Shown here: one piece after another, positions 34,251 to 43,000 of the stretch
Numbering within the stretch: the first letter of the stretch is position 1
Layout: each line of letters opens with the position of its first letter
Origin: Candidatus Dadabacteria bacterium
GTDB taxonomy: Bacteria; Desulfobacterota_D; UBA1144; Nemesobacterales; Nemesobacteraceae
NCBI GenBank assembly: GCA_951812735.1
Contig: OX638332.1
Location: 876,732 to 940,731, forward strand
Length of the DNA: 64,000 nt
Direction: 5' to 3'
Program-made: the position numbers and the translations under genes
Notes under the pieces: generated by a model
What the model saw: the letters and a program-made list of their open reading frames with translations, nothing else
Database searches by the model: none
Told to the model about the DNA's origin: nothing

Positions 34251-36761
34251 TCAGTATTTTTGCCCCCTAGAGAAAAAATCGCGCATCCGCCCGAGTACCT
34301 GTTCTGTTTTTCCGCAGAAAAAATCGCTCCCCGAAACGGAGTTGATAAAAAACTTCCCGTAATATTTCGATACGATGCGTCTGTCAAGAACCATAACCAC
34401 GCCGCGGTCCGTCTTGGTGCGTATGAGCCTCCCGAAACCCTGCTTGAATCTCAGCACCGCGTGGGGAAGTATGTATTCGCGAAACGAATCTACATCCTGT
34501 TTTTCCATGTACTCGATTTTCGCCTCCGTAACCGGGTCCGTGGGAACCTTGAAGGGGAGTCTGCATATGACTACCATCCTCAGGGAATCTCCGGGAATGT
34601 CGACCCCCTCCCAGAAGCTGTCTGTCGCGAAAAGCACCGAGTTCCCAAGCGTTTTGAACTTCTCAAGCAGCAGGCCTCTCGGCATTTCTCCCTGCTTGAA
34701 AAGGGAGAGGTGTGCGAACCCGCTGCGCTCAAGGATCTCCCCAGTCTTCTGGTAGACACTGTTAAGCGAAGAATAAGACGTGAAAAGCACGAGGGCGTTT
34801 CCGTTCGTCACGGAGATCGAATCGGAGAGTATCTGCGCAATGGAATCTTCGTAGTTCTCTCTACCGGGTTCGGGAATGTCCGCAGGAACCAGAAGCAGGG
34901 ACTGTGTGCGGAAATCAAACGGGGAATCGACAATCAGCCCCCTGAATCTTTCGTTATCTGAAAGTCCGATGTTTTTTTTCTGAAAATCGAAATTCTTATC
35001 CACCGCGAGCGACGCGGAGGTCATAACAACGGTCTTGGTCTTTGAGTAGAGCTTTTCCTCAAGTTCTTTTGACACATCAAGCGGGGAGAGGTTGATTGAG
35101 CAGAAAATCGCCGCGCGCCTTCGGTTCCCCTCAAACCATCTGATATAACTCTCGTCCCTCTCGCCAAAAAACCTTCCTATAACTTCGCGGAAGGCAACGG
35201 ATCTTTTAGCAATGCCGCCAAGTTCGGCAGTGAGCTTTATGTAGGAATCCGCACGCGGTGAGGCTTCAACCACTCCCAGCAGGTGGGTTATCTCGTTTCC
35301 AAGCGAGAAAAGGGATTTTTCAAGCGCCCCGAAACGCTCCTTCACACCAGTCCATTTCTCGTGCCCCGAAACCTCTTCTGTAAGCCTCAGGCTTATCGCC
35401 GTTTCACCTGACATCTCCGCTCCGAAACCATAAAGCGAATTAAAAACTTCTTCGCTTACAGCTTCAATTTGCTCAACGGCCCTCGCAAGACCACCACCCG
35501 AGCGCTCGAAAATCTCCCTTAGAGCAGGATCTTTTTCGCTCTGCGCAAGATGTGAGATGTAGGATAGGAGTCCCTTGTCGCCGCCTTTGTTTTTCCGGGA
35601 GCGAAGCCTCGAGAGCGTCTTCATAATCCCGTGCTTGCTCAGTTTCAGGCTAAAGTGTGATGTCGCCGCCTCGGCGATATTGTGCGCCTCGTCGAAAACG
35701 ACCTTCGCGTAGCGGGGAATTATCCCGAAATCAGAATCGGGCCCCGCCGTCCCTTTTATCGCAACATCGGAAAAAAGCATGTGATGGTTAGAGACCAGCA
35801 CCGAAGCTCTTGAGAGTTCCCTGCGCGATTTAAAGAAAAAGCAGCTCGAATAGTGGGGACACTTGGCCCCCGGGCAGCTTTCGCTTTCCGCAGACACCCT
35901 GTCCCAGACATCGTCATGGGGAGTGAAGGCAAGATCAGAGAGTGAACCATCCGTAGTGGTCTTCGCCCACTCGAGTATGTCTTTCATCGACCCTCTTTCT
36001 CCGTCATCTATAAAATCGAACAGATCCTGCCCCACGGCCTCTCCCCGCAGAAGACAGAAATAGTTTCTCATTCCCTTAACTAATGCATAATCGAACTTTT
36101 TCGGGAAAGCGTCGCGAAGAAGCGGAAGATCCTTGTTTATCAGTTGTTCCTGAAGATTAATGGTGTTTGTGGAGATCAGAACCCTCTCGTCATTATTAAT
36201 CGACCAGAGAATGGAAGGTATGAGGTAGGAAAGGGTTTTTCCGGTACCTGTACCTGCCTCTATCATCGACAGGTATTCGTCGTTAAAAGCCTCGATTACG
36301 TTTGAGAGGACTTCTAGTTGCTCGTCCCTATGCTCGTATTTCTCTCCAAGAACCCGGGCTACGGGACCTGCAGGAAGAAGATATTCCCTCGCGGATTCAT
36401 TATCAACGCGGACCGTTTCCCCCGGAATGAAAGGTTCGACCACGACGTATACCTTTTCGACCTCGCTGTCCACTATGTAGAAACCGACCCCTTTGTTTCC
36501 GAAAGCCGAAGCGACAGCCACGTCCTGCTGGGAAGGCTCGAGATTGCCCGAGGGGTGATTATGCACCACAACGTTTCCTGTTTTCGCCGCGTCAAGAATC
36601 GCCGGAACTGCCTGGCGGTTGCCGCGGGCAAGGACTTGGACATCGCAGACCAGGGAACTTTCGTTTATCTTGCCAACGAAAAAAACCTCGTTTCCATAGG
36701 CCTCCGTTATCGCCTTCCTGATGAACTCAACAGCCTCGGGGGTAAAGTGGTTTTCTATCAT
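34251..36761 (-). CDS. DinG-type DNA helicase fused to an N-terminal JAMM (RadC-like) domain
   Basis: An 836-residue fusion. Residues 1-120 form a JAMM/MPN+ domain: Glu25, the metal motif H67-N-H69-P-S-G and PSQQD with Asp80, as in RadC proteins. Residues 135-836 are an XPD/DinG superfamily 2 helicase: Walker A GTGTGKT at 170-176, DEAH at 357-360, and four cysteines (236, 296, 301, 307) placed to hold the 4Fe-4S cluster of this family. The C-terminal motif LRFKQGFGRLIRTKTDRG is helicase motif VI. DinG unwinds 5'-3' and clears R-loops; the JAMM part could be a metalloprotease or nuclease-like module. Both active sites look intact. Confidence 0.92.
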   Translation of the reverse strand: MIENHFTPEAVEFIRKAITEAYGNEVFFVGKINESSLVCDVQVLARGNRQAVPAILDAAKTGNVVVHNHPSGNLEPSQQDVAVASAFGNKGVGFYIVDSEVEKVYVVVEPFIPGETVRVDNESAREYLLPAGPVARVLGEKYEHRDEQLEVLSNVIEAFNDEYLSMIEAGTGTGKTLSYLIPSILWSINNDERVLISTNTINLQEQLINKDLPLLRDAFPKKFDYALVKGMRNYFCLLRGEAVGQDLFDFIDDGERGSMKDILEWAKTTTDGSLSDLAFTPHDDVWDRVSAESESCPGAKCPHYSSCFFFKSRRELSRASVLVSNHHMLFSDVAIKGTAGPDSDFGIIPRYAKVVFDEAHNIAEAATSHFSLKLSKHGIMKTLSRLRSRKNKGGDKGLLSYISHLAQSEKDPALREIFERSGGGLARAVEQIEAVSEEVFNSLYGFGAEMSGETAISLRLTEEVSGHEKWTGVKERFGALEKSLFSLGNEITHLLGVVEASPRADSYIKLTAELGGIAKRSVAFREVIGRFFGERDESYIRWFEGNRRRAAIFCSINLSPLDVSKELEEKLYSKTKTVVMTSASLAVDKNFDFQKKNIGLSDNERFRGLIVDSPFDFRTQSLLLVPADIPEPGRENYEDSIAQILSDSISVTNGNALVLFTSYSSLNSVYQKTGEILERSGFAHLSLFKQGEMPRGLLLEKFKTLGNSVLFATDSFWEGVDIPGDSLRMVVICRLPFKVPTDPVTEAKIEYMEKQDVDSFREYILPHAVLRFKQGFGRLIRTKTDRGVVMVLDRRIVSKYYGKFFINSVSGSDFFCGKTEQVLGRMRDFFSRGQKY

Positions 36762-36854
36762 ATTCGCTTAATTTTACACAGAGGCGTTGATAACAAAACT
36801 TTCCGAGAGATGTTGCCTTGCCCCTTGGGCTTCGGTAGCCTGTTTTGCGGGTTG

Positions 36855-36945
36855 GGAGGGATGGCCGAGTGGTTTAAGGCGCTGGTCTCGAAAACCAGTG
36901 GGGTCTTTTTGGCCCTCGTGGGTTCGAATCCCACTCCCTCCGCCA
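36855..36945 (+). tRNA. tRNA-Ser (anticodon CGA)
   Basis: A long-variable-arm tRNA. The acceptor arms GGAGGGA and TCCCTCC pair, the anticodon stem CTGGT/ACCAG encloses loop CTCGAAA giving anticodon CGA for UCG codons, the class II variable arm is GTGGGGTCTTTTTGGCCCTC-like, and the T arm is GTGGGTTCGAATCCCAC. Discriminator G42 is followed by an encoded CCA at 36943-36945. It is divergent from the JAMM-DinG gene. Confidence 0.96.
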
Positions 36946-36980
36946 TTGACTTAAAACGAACTTTCATATGTCCTTGATGG

Positions 36981-37017
36981 CATACCTTCAAAAGCACAGG
37001 TATGTGGGGGCTTTTTT
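36981..37017 (+). terminator. Probable terminator after tRNA-Ser
   Basis: CATACCT and AGGTATG form a 7-bp stem around a 10-base loop, followed by TGGGGGC and a six-T run. The seven bases between stem and T-run are longer than ideal, though an alternative pairing of CAAAAGC with GCTTTT reaches the T-run. It lies 35 bases past the tRNA. Confidence 0.45.
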
Positions 37018-37791
37018 GCTGTTTGCTTCACCAATCTCAAAAGTTGTGCTTCAAACTTGAAACCACGTTTTTAATCAATTTGTGTTATTTCTAGTTTTCC
37101 ATTGGTTCGGATGTAAATAATGCTTTCTTCTTTTGTGTCTGAAGTAATCACATATCCTGAAGTACTTTCCGAACCAAAATAACTACCAGCTTCTAGGGTA
37201 GAGTTGTTATAATGAGGGCGACCTTGAATAATAATTCCATGAAATACGGACCCATTGCTAACAATTCGACTGCTTGCGCCAGCCGGGATTTTAACAAGAG
37301 AGCCGTTTAATTTCCCATAGTGTGGGCTGCCCCATAAAAATGCTATTTCTATGCCATCATGGTCAATCCACTGAATGTCTGATGCGTTTAGCCAAACGAG
37401 GTTGGATTTATCAACATTAACAGGGCGCTCACCATTATCAAACGCCTCGCTTTCCGGTTTTACAAGGTATGGTCCGCTATCAATCTCAATATATGCGATG
37501 TTTTCTTGCCCTTTAGCCGCCGTTACATGAGCCTCTCCTGCAGGCTGAGTCCAAAAAGAGCCCGCAGGCAACCACATATTCTTCGCGGCAGGGTCATCAT
37601 TATGAACAAGACCACTTATGACCACGCCTCGATAGGTGACATTATGAATATGTGGAGGCGATTCAAATCCATCAGCAAACTTCACAAGGAAGCCTGATGG
37701 GCCAGAGCCTGTACGCTCTCCCCAAAGCGCTCCTGCCTGAGGACTTTTATCTCCACGTGCGGGGTTAAGAGGGCTCCATGTGATATCAGAT

Positions 37792-37818
37792 AGAAGTGGA
37801 CCCCAAAAACAGGACAGT
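37792..37818 (+). repeat. Left terminal inverted repeat of the IS
   Basis: 27 bases starting AGAAGTGGACCCCAA and ending AGGACAGT; differs from the right repeat only in the four central bases (AAAC here, TGTT in the other). Confidence 0.92.
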
Positions 37819-37869
37819 GTCTTAAGTGTATTCCTTCGGTAGAGTAAAATCATATACTGGAGGTTCATT

Positions 37870-38151
37870 ATGAGACGTAAGAGGCGTAATCATTCACCGG
37901 GGTTCAAGGCTAAGGTAGCCCTGGCGGCAATCAGAGAAGACAAAACGGTTGCTGAGCTCGCCCGGCAGTATGACGTGCATCCCAACCAGATTGCCGAGTG
38001 GAAGAAACAGTTGTTGGAGGGTGCCGAGAGTGTCTACCAAAGCGCCCGGGATAAAAAGGGAGGAGAACAGGTTCATACCAAGGAACTGCATGCCAAGATC
38101 GGAGAGCTGACACTTGAGATAGATTTTTTATCCAAAGCGCTCGGTCGTTAG
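37870..38151 (+). CDS. IS3-family transposase OrfA
   Basis: A 93-residue DNA-binding protein with a helix-turn-helix ([20 protein letters not shown], then [20 protein letters not shown]) and a C-terminal coiled segment ([21 protein letters not shown]). It ends in a TAG. A six-T run at 38124-38129 near its end is a plausible slippery site for the -1 frameshift that makes the OrfAB transposase; the -1 frame is open from there into orfB. Confidence 0.93.
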   Translation: MRRKRRNHSPGFKAKVALAAIREDKTVAELARQYDVHPNQIAEWKKQLLEGAESVYQSARDKKGGEQVHTKELHAKIGELTLEIDFLSKALGR

Positions 38152-38171
38152 AGCGGGCGCGGAGAAGGCAG

Positions 38172-39005
38172 TTGATAGATCACAATCATGATCTGAGCGT
38201 TGCAAGGCAGTGTGTGCTGCTTGATGTAAACCGCTCAAGCGTTTATTATCGCCCCAAGGAGCTGTCGCTGGAGAATGAAAGACTGATGAGGCTTATTGAT
38301 GAGATATATCTTGAGTACCCGTTCAAGGGTTCCCGAAGGTTGCGCGACGTGCTTTTGGCAAGGCATGGCATTTGCGTTAATCGCAAGCGGATAAGAAGGC
38401 TGATGAGACTTCTGGGGCTTACGGCACTGCATCCCGGGCCCAGGACCACCCACAGGAGGAAGGGGTATAAGATATATCCTTATTTGCTTGGAGGAATGGA
38501 CATAGAGCGTGTGAATCAGGTGTGGGCGGCTGATGTTACGTATATTCCCATGTCCAGAGGTTTTGTGTACTTAGTGGCTATCATGGACTGGCACTCAAGG
38601 AGGGTGCTTAGCTGGAGGGTGTCGAACACGATGGATGTGAGTTTCTGCGTGGAAGCATTGGAGGAGGCGATAGGCAAGTGCGGGCGGCCCGAGATCTTCA
38701 ACACAGATCAGGGAAGCCAATTCACAAGCCGGGGGTTTACGGGGGTATTGAAGAGAAACGGCATAAGGATCAGTATGGACGGGAAGAGAAGCTGGATGGA
38801 CAATGTGTTTATTGAGAGATTATGGAGGAGTTTAAAATACGAGGAAGTGTATCTTAAGGCCTATGATTCGGTTCGCTCGGCGAAGGAAGGGATTGGGGAA
38901 TGGATAGATTTTTACAATACTCGTCGGCGACATCAGGGTCTTGATAGATCTACGCCAGATCAGGTTTACTATGGTCTGCCTCGTGGATTACCAAAAGTGG
39001 CTTGA
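38172..39005 (+). CDS. IS3-family transposase OrfB (DDE integrase domain)
   Basis: A 277-residue catalytic part of the transposase; the first listed codon is TTG but it is normally made as an OrfA-OrfB fusion by -1 frameshifting. The HTH_21 part reads RLMRLIDEIYLEYPFKGSRR. The rve core has the DDE residues in WAADVTYIPM, IFNTDQGSQFTS and the Glu of VFIERLWRSLKYEEVY. The ending FYNTRRRHQGLDRSTPDQVYY is typical. All catalytic residues are intact. Confidence 0.95.
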   Translation: MIDHNHDLSVARQCVLLDVNRSSVYYRPKELSLENERLMRLIDEIYLEYPFKGSRRLRDVLLARHGICVNRKRIRRLMRLLGLTALHPGPRTTHRRKGYKIYPYLLGGMDIERVNQVWAADVTYIPMSRGFVYLVAIMDWHSRRVLSWRVSNTMDVSFCVEALEEAIGKCGRPEIFNTDQGSQFTSRGFTGVLKRNGIRISMDGKRSWMDNVFIERLWRSLKYEEVYLKAYDSVRSAKEGIGEWIDFYNTRRRHQGLDRSTPDQVYYGLPRGLPKVA

Positions 39006-39038
39006 AAATGGTTGGAATACACTTAAGAAAACGAAAAA

Positions 39039-39065
39039 ACTGTCCTAACATTGGGGTCCACTTCT
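39039..39065 (-). repeat. Right terminal inverted repeat of the IS
   Basis: Reverse complement starts AGAAGTGGACCCCAA and ends AGGACAGT; pairs with the left repeat at 23 of 27 positions. Followed by the GAT target copy. Confidence 0.92.
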
Positions 39066-39242
39066 GATTTTAAAACAACTTTGGATGTGAGTTCAACTGT
39101 TGTACCTACTAATGCAATTAGAAAAATAGAGCCAATAATGCTTGCAAATGTAATGGCAAATAATCTTTTCATAGGTTTTTTCCTTTAGTTTTAGAAGTGG
39201 ACCTCGCCCAGGGTTATCCTTTTAGAGAGCGGAGAAAGATGG

Positions 39243-41195
39243 TCAGGATGCCAGATTGAAAGTAAGCCTTCTTCTCTCCATGTCCGCTGATACAAGCTTC
39301 ACACGAACTTCCTCTCCGAGTTCGAACCACTTTCTTTTCCTGCCCCTGCCCTTGTAGGAATGCTCGGGGATGAGTCCTTCGACGAAGTGTTCCTTTATTT
39401 CTATGAAGACTCCGAAAGGATGTATGCTGAGTATTTTCCCGTGGAATACTTCCCCCACGCGAGTTTTCATGAAATTCGCGGTCTCAAGGTTCATGAACTG
39501 GCGCTCCGCGTCTTCAGCCGTTCTCTCCAGGATCGAGCAGCGTTCGGCGATCCGTTTGAGACGGGCGGAGTCGTAGGAAGGGGGTTTTGCCCCCAGTATA
39601 TCGTCGATAATCCTGTGAACGACAAGATCTGAATACCTTCTTATTGGGGAAGTAAAGTGAGTATAATCGTCTATCCCAAGGCCGAAATGGGGAACATGCT
39701 TTGTCGAATAAACGGCTTTTTTTAGTGCACGCAGAATCATGAAATTTATTTGTACCCGGTCTTTTCTTCCCGAAGCGGTTTTCATCACCGCCTGAATCTC
39801 CGGCTGCTTAACCCGTGCTCCGAGATTCGCCTTTATGCCCATTTTGAGAAGGCTTTCGCGCAGTTGCTCTATGGAGTCCGAATCCGGAGGTTCGTGAATT
39901 CTGTAAATCGATTCGAAACCGTTTTTGAAAACAAACTCCGCAACAACGGAGTTGGCCATGATCATAAACTCCTCTATTATCTCATGGGCAACATTCCGCT
40001 TAAACCTGCCAACATCCATCACCTCTCCTGTGGGATCACGAAGCAGTACGGCCTCGGGAAAATCAAAGTCAAGACCGCCTTTTCCAATCCTAAATTCTCT
40101 GAGCTTGTCGTAAAGCTCTTTCATGGCAAGCAGGGAAGAAACAATGTTTTTGCGACGGGAGGGGACAGTGCCGTTTCCCCCCAAAACAGCTGCAGCCTCA
40201 GAGTAGGTGAGTCTCGCGCAGCTTTTTATCACGCTGTTGTATATCCTTGAGTCCTTAAGACGCCCCGAGGAATCAAAATCCATCTCGACTGTTTTGGTAA
40301 GTCGTCTTTTCCCTGGACGCAGACTGCAAAGATCGTTTGAAAGCTTCTGGGGAAGCATGGGAATCACCCTGTCCGAGAGATAGGTGCTGGTGGTCCTGCG
40401 CGCGGCCTCCTCATCGCACGCGCTCCCAGATAGCACGTAATGAGAAACATCCGCTATGCTTACACAGAGTCTGTACCCCTTGCGGATTTTTTTTATGCCT
40501 ACCGCGTCGTCAAAATCCCTTGCGTCATCCCCGTCTATGGTGAAAACGGTTTCTTTTTCAAGATTCACCCTTGCCGAAAGATCTCCGTTTGAGAACTCCG
40601 CACCAAGGTTCCCGACCTCTTTGGTCACGTTGCGCGAAAAACCTTTGGGAAGACGATATTCGGAGATAATCCCCTTTTTTTCGGTTTCAATTTCTCCTGA
40701 AAGCCCCAGACGCTCGGTCACCCTAGCCAACGGTTTCCCCAGCCCAACCTCTATGACTACAAGTTCTCCGTCGGAAAAATTCCTTTTTCCCCCTCCGTTT
40801 TCAATCCCAGACTCGGGAATCTCCGCTTTTCTCGGGTAGGCCACAAGACCCTCCGGGGTTTCTCTCAAGTCGGCCAGGACCCTCAGGGACTTCTCGTTGG
40901 AGAAACCGTTTGACCCGATTTTTTTTCGGTTCCCGTTTAGCGGGTAACCGGAAGAATTCTGCTGCCCGCGGTCTTTTTTTTCTGTAGTTTTTTCCCCGTG
41001 GCTTCGAAGACGGTAGCGGCCCTTGGAGGTTTTTTTGAGCGTTCCCTCAAGAACCATCTGCTCCAGCGTAGCCCGTAGGTTTTTTCTTTTTCTCTCAGGC
41101 ATCTTAAGTCCGCGGAGAACATTGCCCTCGGAGAGGCTTCTTTCCTCTTTTTCGCTTAGCAATTTTAAAATTCGCTGTTTCCTTTTATTCGACAT
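39243..41195 (-). CDS. rnr: Ribonuclease R
   Basis: A 650-residue 3'-5' exoribonuclease of the RNase II/R family. The N-terminal winged helix (RILKLLSEKEERSLSEGNVL) precedes cold-shock-like domains; the RNB core starts FTIDGDDARDFDDAVGI with the metal-binding aspartates and includes ARRTTSTYLSDRVIPMLPQKL and HFTSPIRRYSDLVVHR. An S1 domain ends it (GEVFHGKILSIHPFGVFIEI). It lacks a long basic tail. It degrades structured RNA and takes part in rRNA/tmRNA quality control. Confidence 0.95.
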   Translation of the reverse strand: MSNKRKQRILKLLSEKEERSLSEGNVLRGLKMPERKRKNLRATLEQMVLEGTLKKTSKGRYRLRSHGEKTTEKKDRGQQNSSGYPLNGNRKKIGSNGFSNEKSLRVLADLRETPEGLVAYPRKAEIPESGIENGGGKRNFSDGELVVIEVGLGKPLARVTERLGLSGEIETEKKGIISEYRLPKGFSRNVTKEVGNLGAEFSNGDLSARVNLEKETVFTIDGDDARDFDDAVGIKKIRKGYRLCVSIADVSHYVLSGSACDEEAARRTTSTYLSDRVIPMLPQKLSNDLCSLRPGKRRLTKTVEMDFDSSGRLKDSRIYNSVIKSCARLTYSEAAAVLGGNGTVPSRRKNIVSSLLAMKELYDKLREFRIGKGGLDFDFPEAVLLRDPTGEVMDVGRFKRNVAHEIIEEFMIMANSVVAEFVFKNGFESIYRIHEPPDSDSIEQLRESLLKMGIKANLGARVKQPEIQAVMKTASGRKDRVQINFMILRALKKAVYSTKHVPHFGLGIDDYTHFTSPIRRYSDLVVHRIIDDILGAKPPSYDSARLKRIAERCSILERTAEDAERQFMNLETANFMKTRVGEVFHGKILSIHPFGVFIEIKEHFVEGLIPEHSYKGRGRKRKWFELGEEVRVKLVSADMERRRLTFNLAS

Positions 41196-41242
41196 GGTAT
41201 AAGCCTAGCTTTCTAGCCGCGGGAAGGTCCCTGTTTTAAGAA

Positions 41243-41270
41243 TTGAAATTTACGGGGTCTTGTATACAAT
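41243..41270 (+). promoter_or_regulatory. Candidate sigma-70-type promoter
   Basis: TTGAAA at 41243-41248 and TACAAT at 41265-41270, 16 bases apart, 40 bases before the ATG of the small membrane protein. It lies between the divergent rnr and this gene. Confidence 0.5.
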
Positions 41271-41309
41271 AGTGCCGTTTTTTATTAATTCTGCTTGCTG
41301 GAGCTTCGT

Positions 41310-41492
41310 ATGCTTAGAACAAACATCCTTGGAGGGATTTTGATAACCGCACTCGTTCTTTTTATAATCGGTTTCGGAATTTCCCTCAAATTTTCACTCG
41401 ACTGGTCTTTTTACTTCAAGATTCTCTCAGTAGTAGGCGCGGTCGCGCTTGCGGTTTCTCTGATAATACACCTTATACCTTCAAAAAACTGA
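41310..41492 (+). CDS. Small two-helix membrane protein
   Basis: A 60-residue protein (MLRTNILGGILITALVLF) of two hydrophobic helices separated by SLKFSLDWSFYFK, ending in HLIPSKN. A GGAG site lies six bases before the ATG at 41310, and a promoter-like pair precedes it, so it is probably a true gene. An in-frame TTG five codons upstream would overlap that site. I do not recognise the family. Confidence 0.6.
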   Translation: MLRTNILGGILITALVLFIIGFGISLKFSLDWSFYFKILSVVGAVALAVSLIIHLIPSKN

Positions 41493-41531
41493 ATCCGGTA
41501 CGCGGAATTTCTTACCAGTTTTTTCCCCTAT

Positions 41532-42539
41532 TCACAAACCCCTGAGCGCAAGACCCACTGCGATTGCCATCTTCGGAGCCAGATGCTCAATGTATTCAGG
41601 GTCAAAACGTGAATCCGAAACATCGATATTCCGAAAGGGATTTGAGATCTCAACCGGAACCCCCGTAGCTTCACCAAGTGTATTGGCCATAGTCGCAATT
41701 CTGGAAGATCCTCCGGAAAGAATCACACGGGCAAGCCTGCCCCCGCATTCGCCGAGAACCGTTTTTATCTCGTCTGCGGCATGGGCAACGAAATCGGCGA
41801 GAACAGACGTTATCTCTTCATATCTGCCGTAGCCCTTTATGCTGCACTTTATTCTCTCCGCCTCTTCGTAGGTGATTTTAAATTTCTCCATAAGACGAAG
41901 AGTTACCCATTCTCCTCCAAGCGTAATGTCCTTCAGCATGAGAGGTATGCCGTCGTCTAAAACGCTTAAATTGACTACCGACGCTCCGATATTAACGAGT
42001 GCCACCTTTTCACCGCGAACTGCAGAAGAAACCGCGTAGGCATTCGAAAGTGCCATGGCGTCAATATCAACTATCCGGGCCCGAAGGCCCGCGGAGGAAA
42101 CAGAACTTTTATATCCCTGCGCCGTTTTTTTAGAAACAGCAGCGATCAGCACCGAGACCTCCTTGCATCTCCCATTGCGCGGGAGAAGAGGAGTGTAGCT
42201 GTAATTGACCCCGCTAATGTTTCTCGAAAGACTGGCGCTCACAAGGTCCGGAACAAGTTTCTCCATGTCTTTTCTGAGAAACATCCTAGGAATACTGACG
42301 ATTCTAGAAGCAACAGCCTCGCCGGAGATGCCTATCACCACCCCCTTGGCCTTTATGTCGAGTCTGGAAACAAGATTTGATACAACCCCGGAAACCACAT
42401 CGCCCCTTGAAACCGAATTACCGGTTATAGCGTCGCTTGGAAGCATGGACTCTCCGATATTCTCAAGCTGGTAGTTTTCGCCCTTGCGGGCAAGTTCCAC
42501 AACCTTAACGGAGTTTGAACCTATATCTATTCCAACCAT
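41532..42539 (-). CDS. pilM: PilM-like type IV pilus assembly ATPase-fold protein
   Basis: A 335-residue actin/FtsA-fold protein. It begins MVGIDIGSNSVKVVELARKG, the normal PilM opening, with phosphate-binding loops ALVNIGASVVNLSVLDDG and VILSGGSSRIATMANTL; the SHS2 part includes VVIGISGEAVASRIVSIP. The ending VEISNPFRNIDVS-x-x-F matches PilM. In type IV pilus and type II secretion systems it forms a cytoplasmic ring with PilN. No pilN, pilO, pilP or pilQ is next to it, so it is a lone copy here. ATG start; ribosome site weak. Confidence 0.85.
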   Translation of the reverse strand: MVGIDIGSNSVKVVELARKGENYQLENIGESMLPSDAITGNSVSRGDVVSGVVSNLVSRLDIKAKGVVIGISGEAVASRIVSIPRMFLRKDMEKLVPDLVSASLSRNISGVNYSYTPLLPRNGRCKEVSVLIAAVSKKTAQGYKSSVSSAGLRARIVDIDAMALSNAYAVSSAVRGEKVALVNIGASVVNLSVLDDGIPLMLKDITLGGEWVTLRLMEKFKITYEEAERIKCSIKGYGRYEEITSVLADFVAHAADEIKTVLGECGGRLARVILSGGSSRIATMANTLGEATGVPVEISNPFRNIDVSDSRFDPEYIEHLAPKMAIAVGLALRGL

Positions 42540-42637
42540 GACGTCTCACCCCGCAAGGAACGAGTCCGAACGGAGAAAGGGAGTGTACTGAAAGCCAACT
42601 TTTTAAACGGAAAAATCAAGGAAGTGGAGATTGGAGA

Positions 42638-43000
42638 TTACTCCTCCAAAAGGTCGTAATATATTTGTACTTCCTTGGAGTGGGCTTCCGGGGGAAGATC
42701 ATCAAAACTGGCAGTGAAGAAAAAGCTTTCCGACGGATCAATTCTATCTCCTTCCTCGACAAGTGCCGAGGTCACGGCAAGGGCATTTCCGTCCGAATCT
42801 TTTATGAAGATAACGACGTAAACCGACTGCACGGGAAAATCCGCCGTGTTCACTATAGCGCCGTTAAAATCCACGCCCCCATCAAAGTTCTCGGTCTGGA
42901 GAACAGGTCCGTCAAGTTCGACGGCGGATTCCTCCGCGGTACAAGCCGCAAGAAAGAGAACCAAAGAGGCAAATAACGTGATAAGAAAACCTTTTTTCAT
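42638..43000 (-). CDS. Lipoprotein of unknown function
   Basis: A 120-residue protein with a lipoprotein signal: MKKGFLITLFASLVLF then lipobox LAAC at residues 17-20. The mature part (FNGAIVNTADFPVQSVYVVI, KDSDGNALAVTSALV) resembles the beta-sandwich FxLYD-type domains that follow many bacterial lipid anchors. Its ATG overlaps the stop of the membrane protein by four bases (ATGA), so they are translated together. A surface or periplasmic partner of that protein is likely. Confidence 0.75.
   Translation of the reverse strand: MKKGFLITLFASLVLFLAACTAEESAVELDGPVLQTENFDGGVDFNGAIVNTADFPVQSVYVVIFIKDSDGNALAVTSALVEEGDRIDPSESFFFTASFDDLPPEAHSKEVQIYYDLLEE

Larger units (their letters stand above)
37792..39065 (+). 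mobile_element. Complete IS3-family insertion sequence (1274 bp)
   Basis: Bounded by 27-bp inverted repeats (23 of 27 identical) beginning AGAAGTGGACCCCAA and ending AGGACAGT, with target duplication GAT at 37789-37791 and 39066-39068. It carries orfA and orfB in the usual -1 arrangement, both intact, so the element looks functional. It interrupts the DUF4437-like gene in the opposite orientation. The intact repeats, reading frames and duplication, and the precise restorability of the host gene, all argue for recent insertion. Confidence 0.95.
37071..39172 (-). pseudogene. Exported DUF4437-like protein gene split by an IS3-family insertion
   Basis: The 3' part (37071-37791) encodes a cupin-like protein with two similar halves ([38 protein letters not shown]), recognisable as DUF4437. 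The missing 5' part lies beyond the IS at 39066-39172: ATG at 39172, then MKRLFAITFASIIGSIFLI, a secretion signal. Removing the IS and one copy of the GAT duplication joins the two parts in frame as [13 protein letters not shown]. So an intact periplasmic protein gene existed until recently. The frame through the IS end could still give a leaderless product with an alien N-terminus. Confidence 0.88.
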
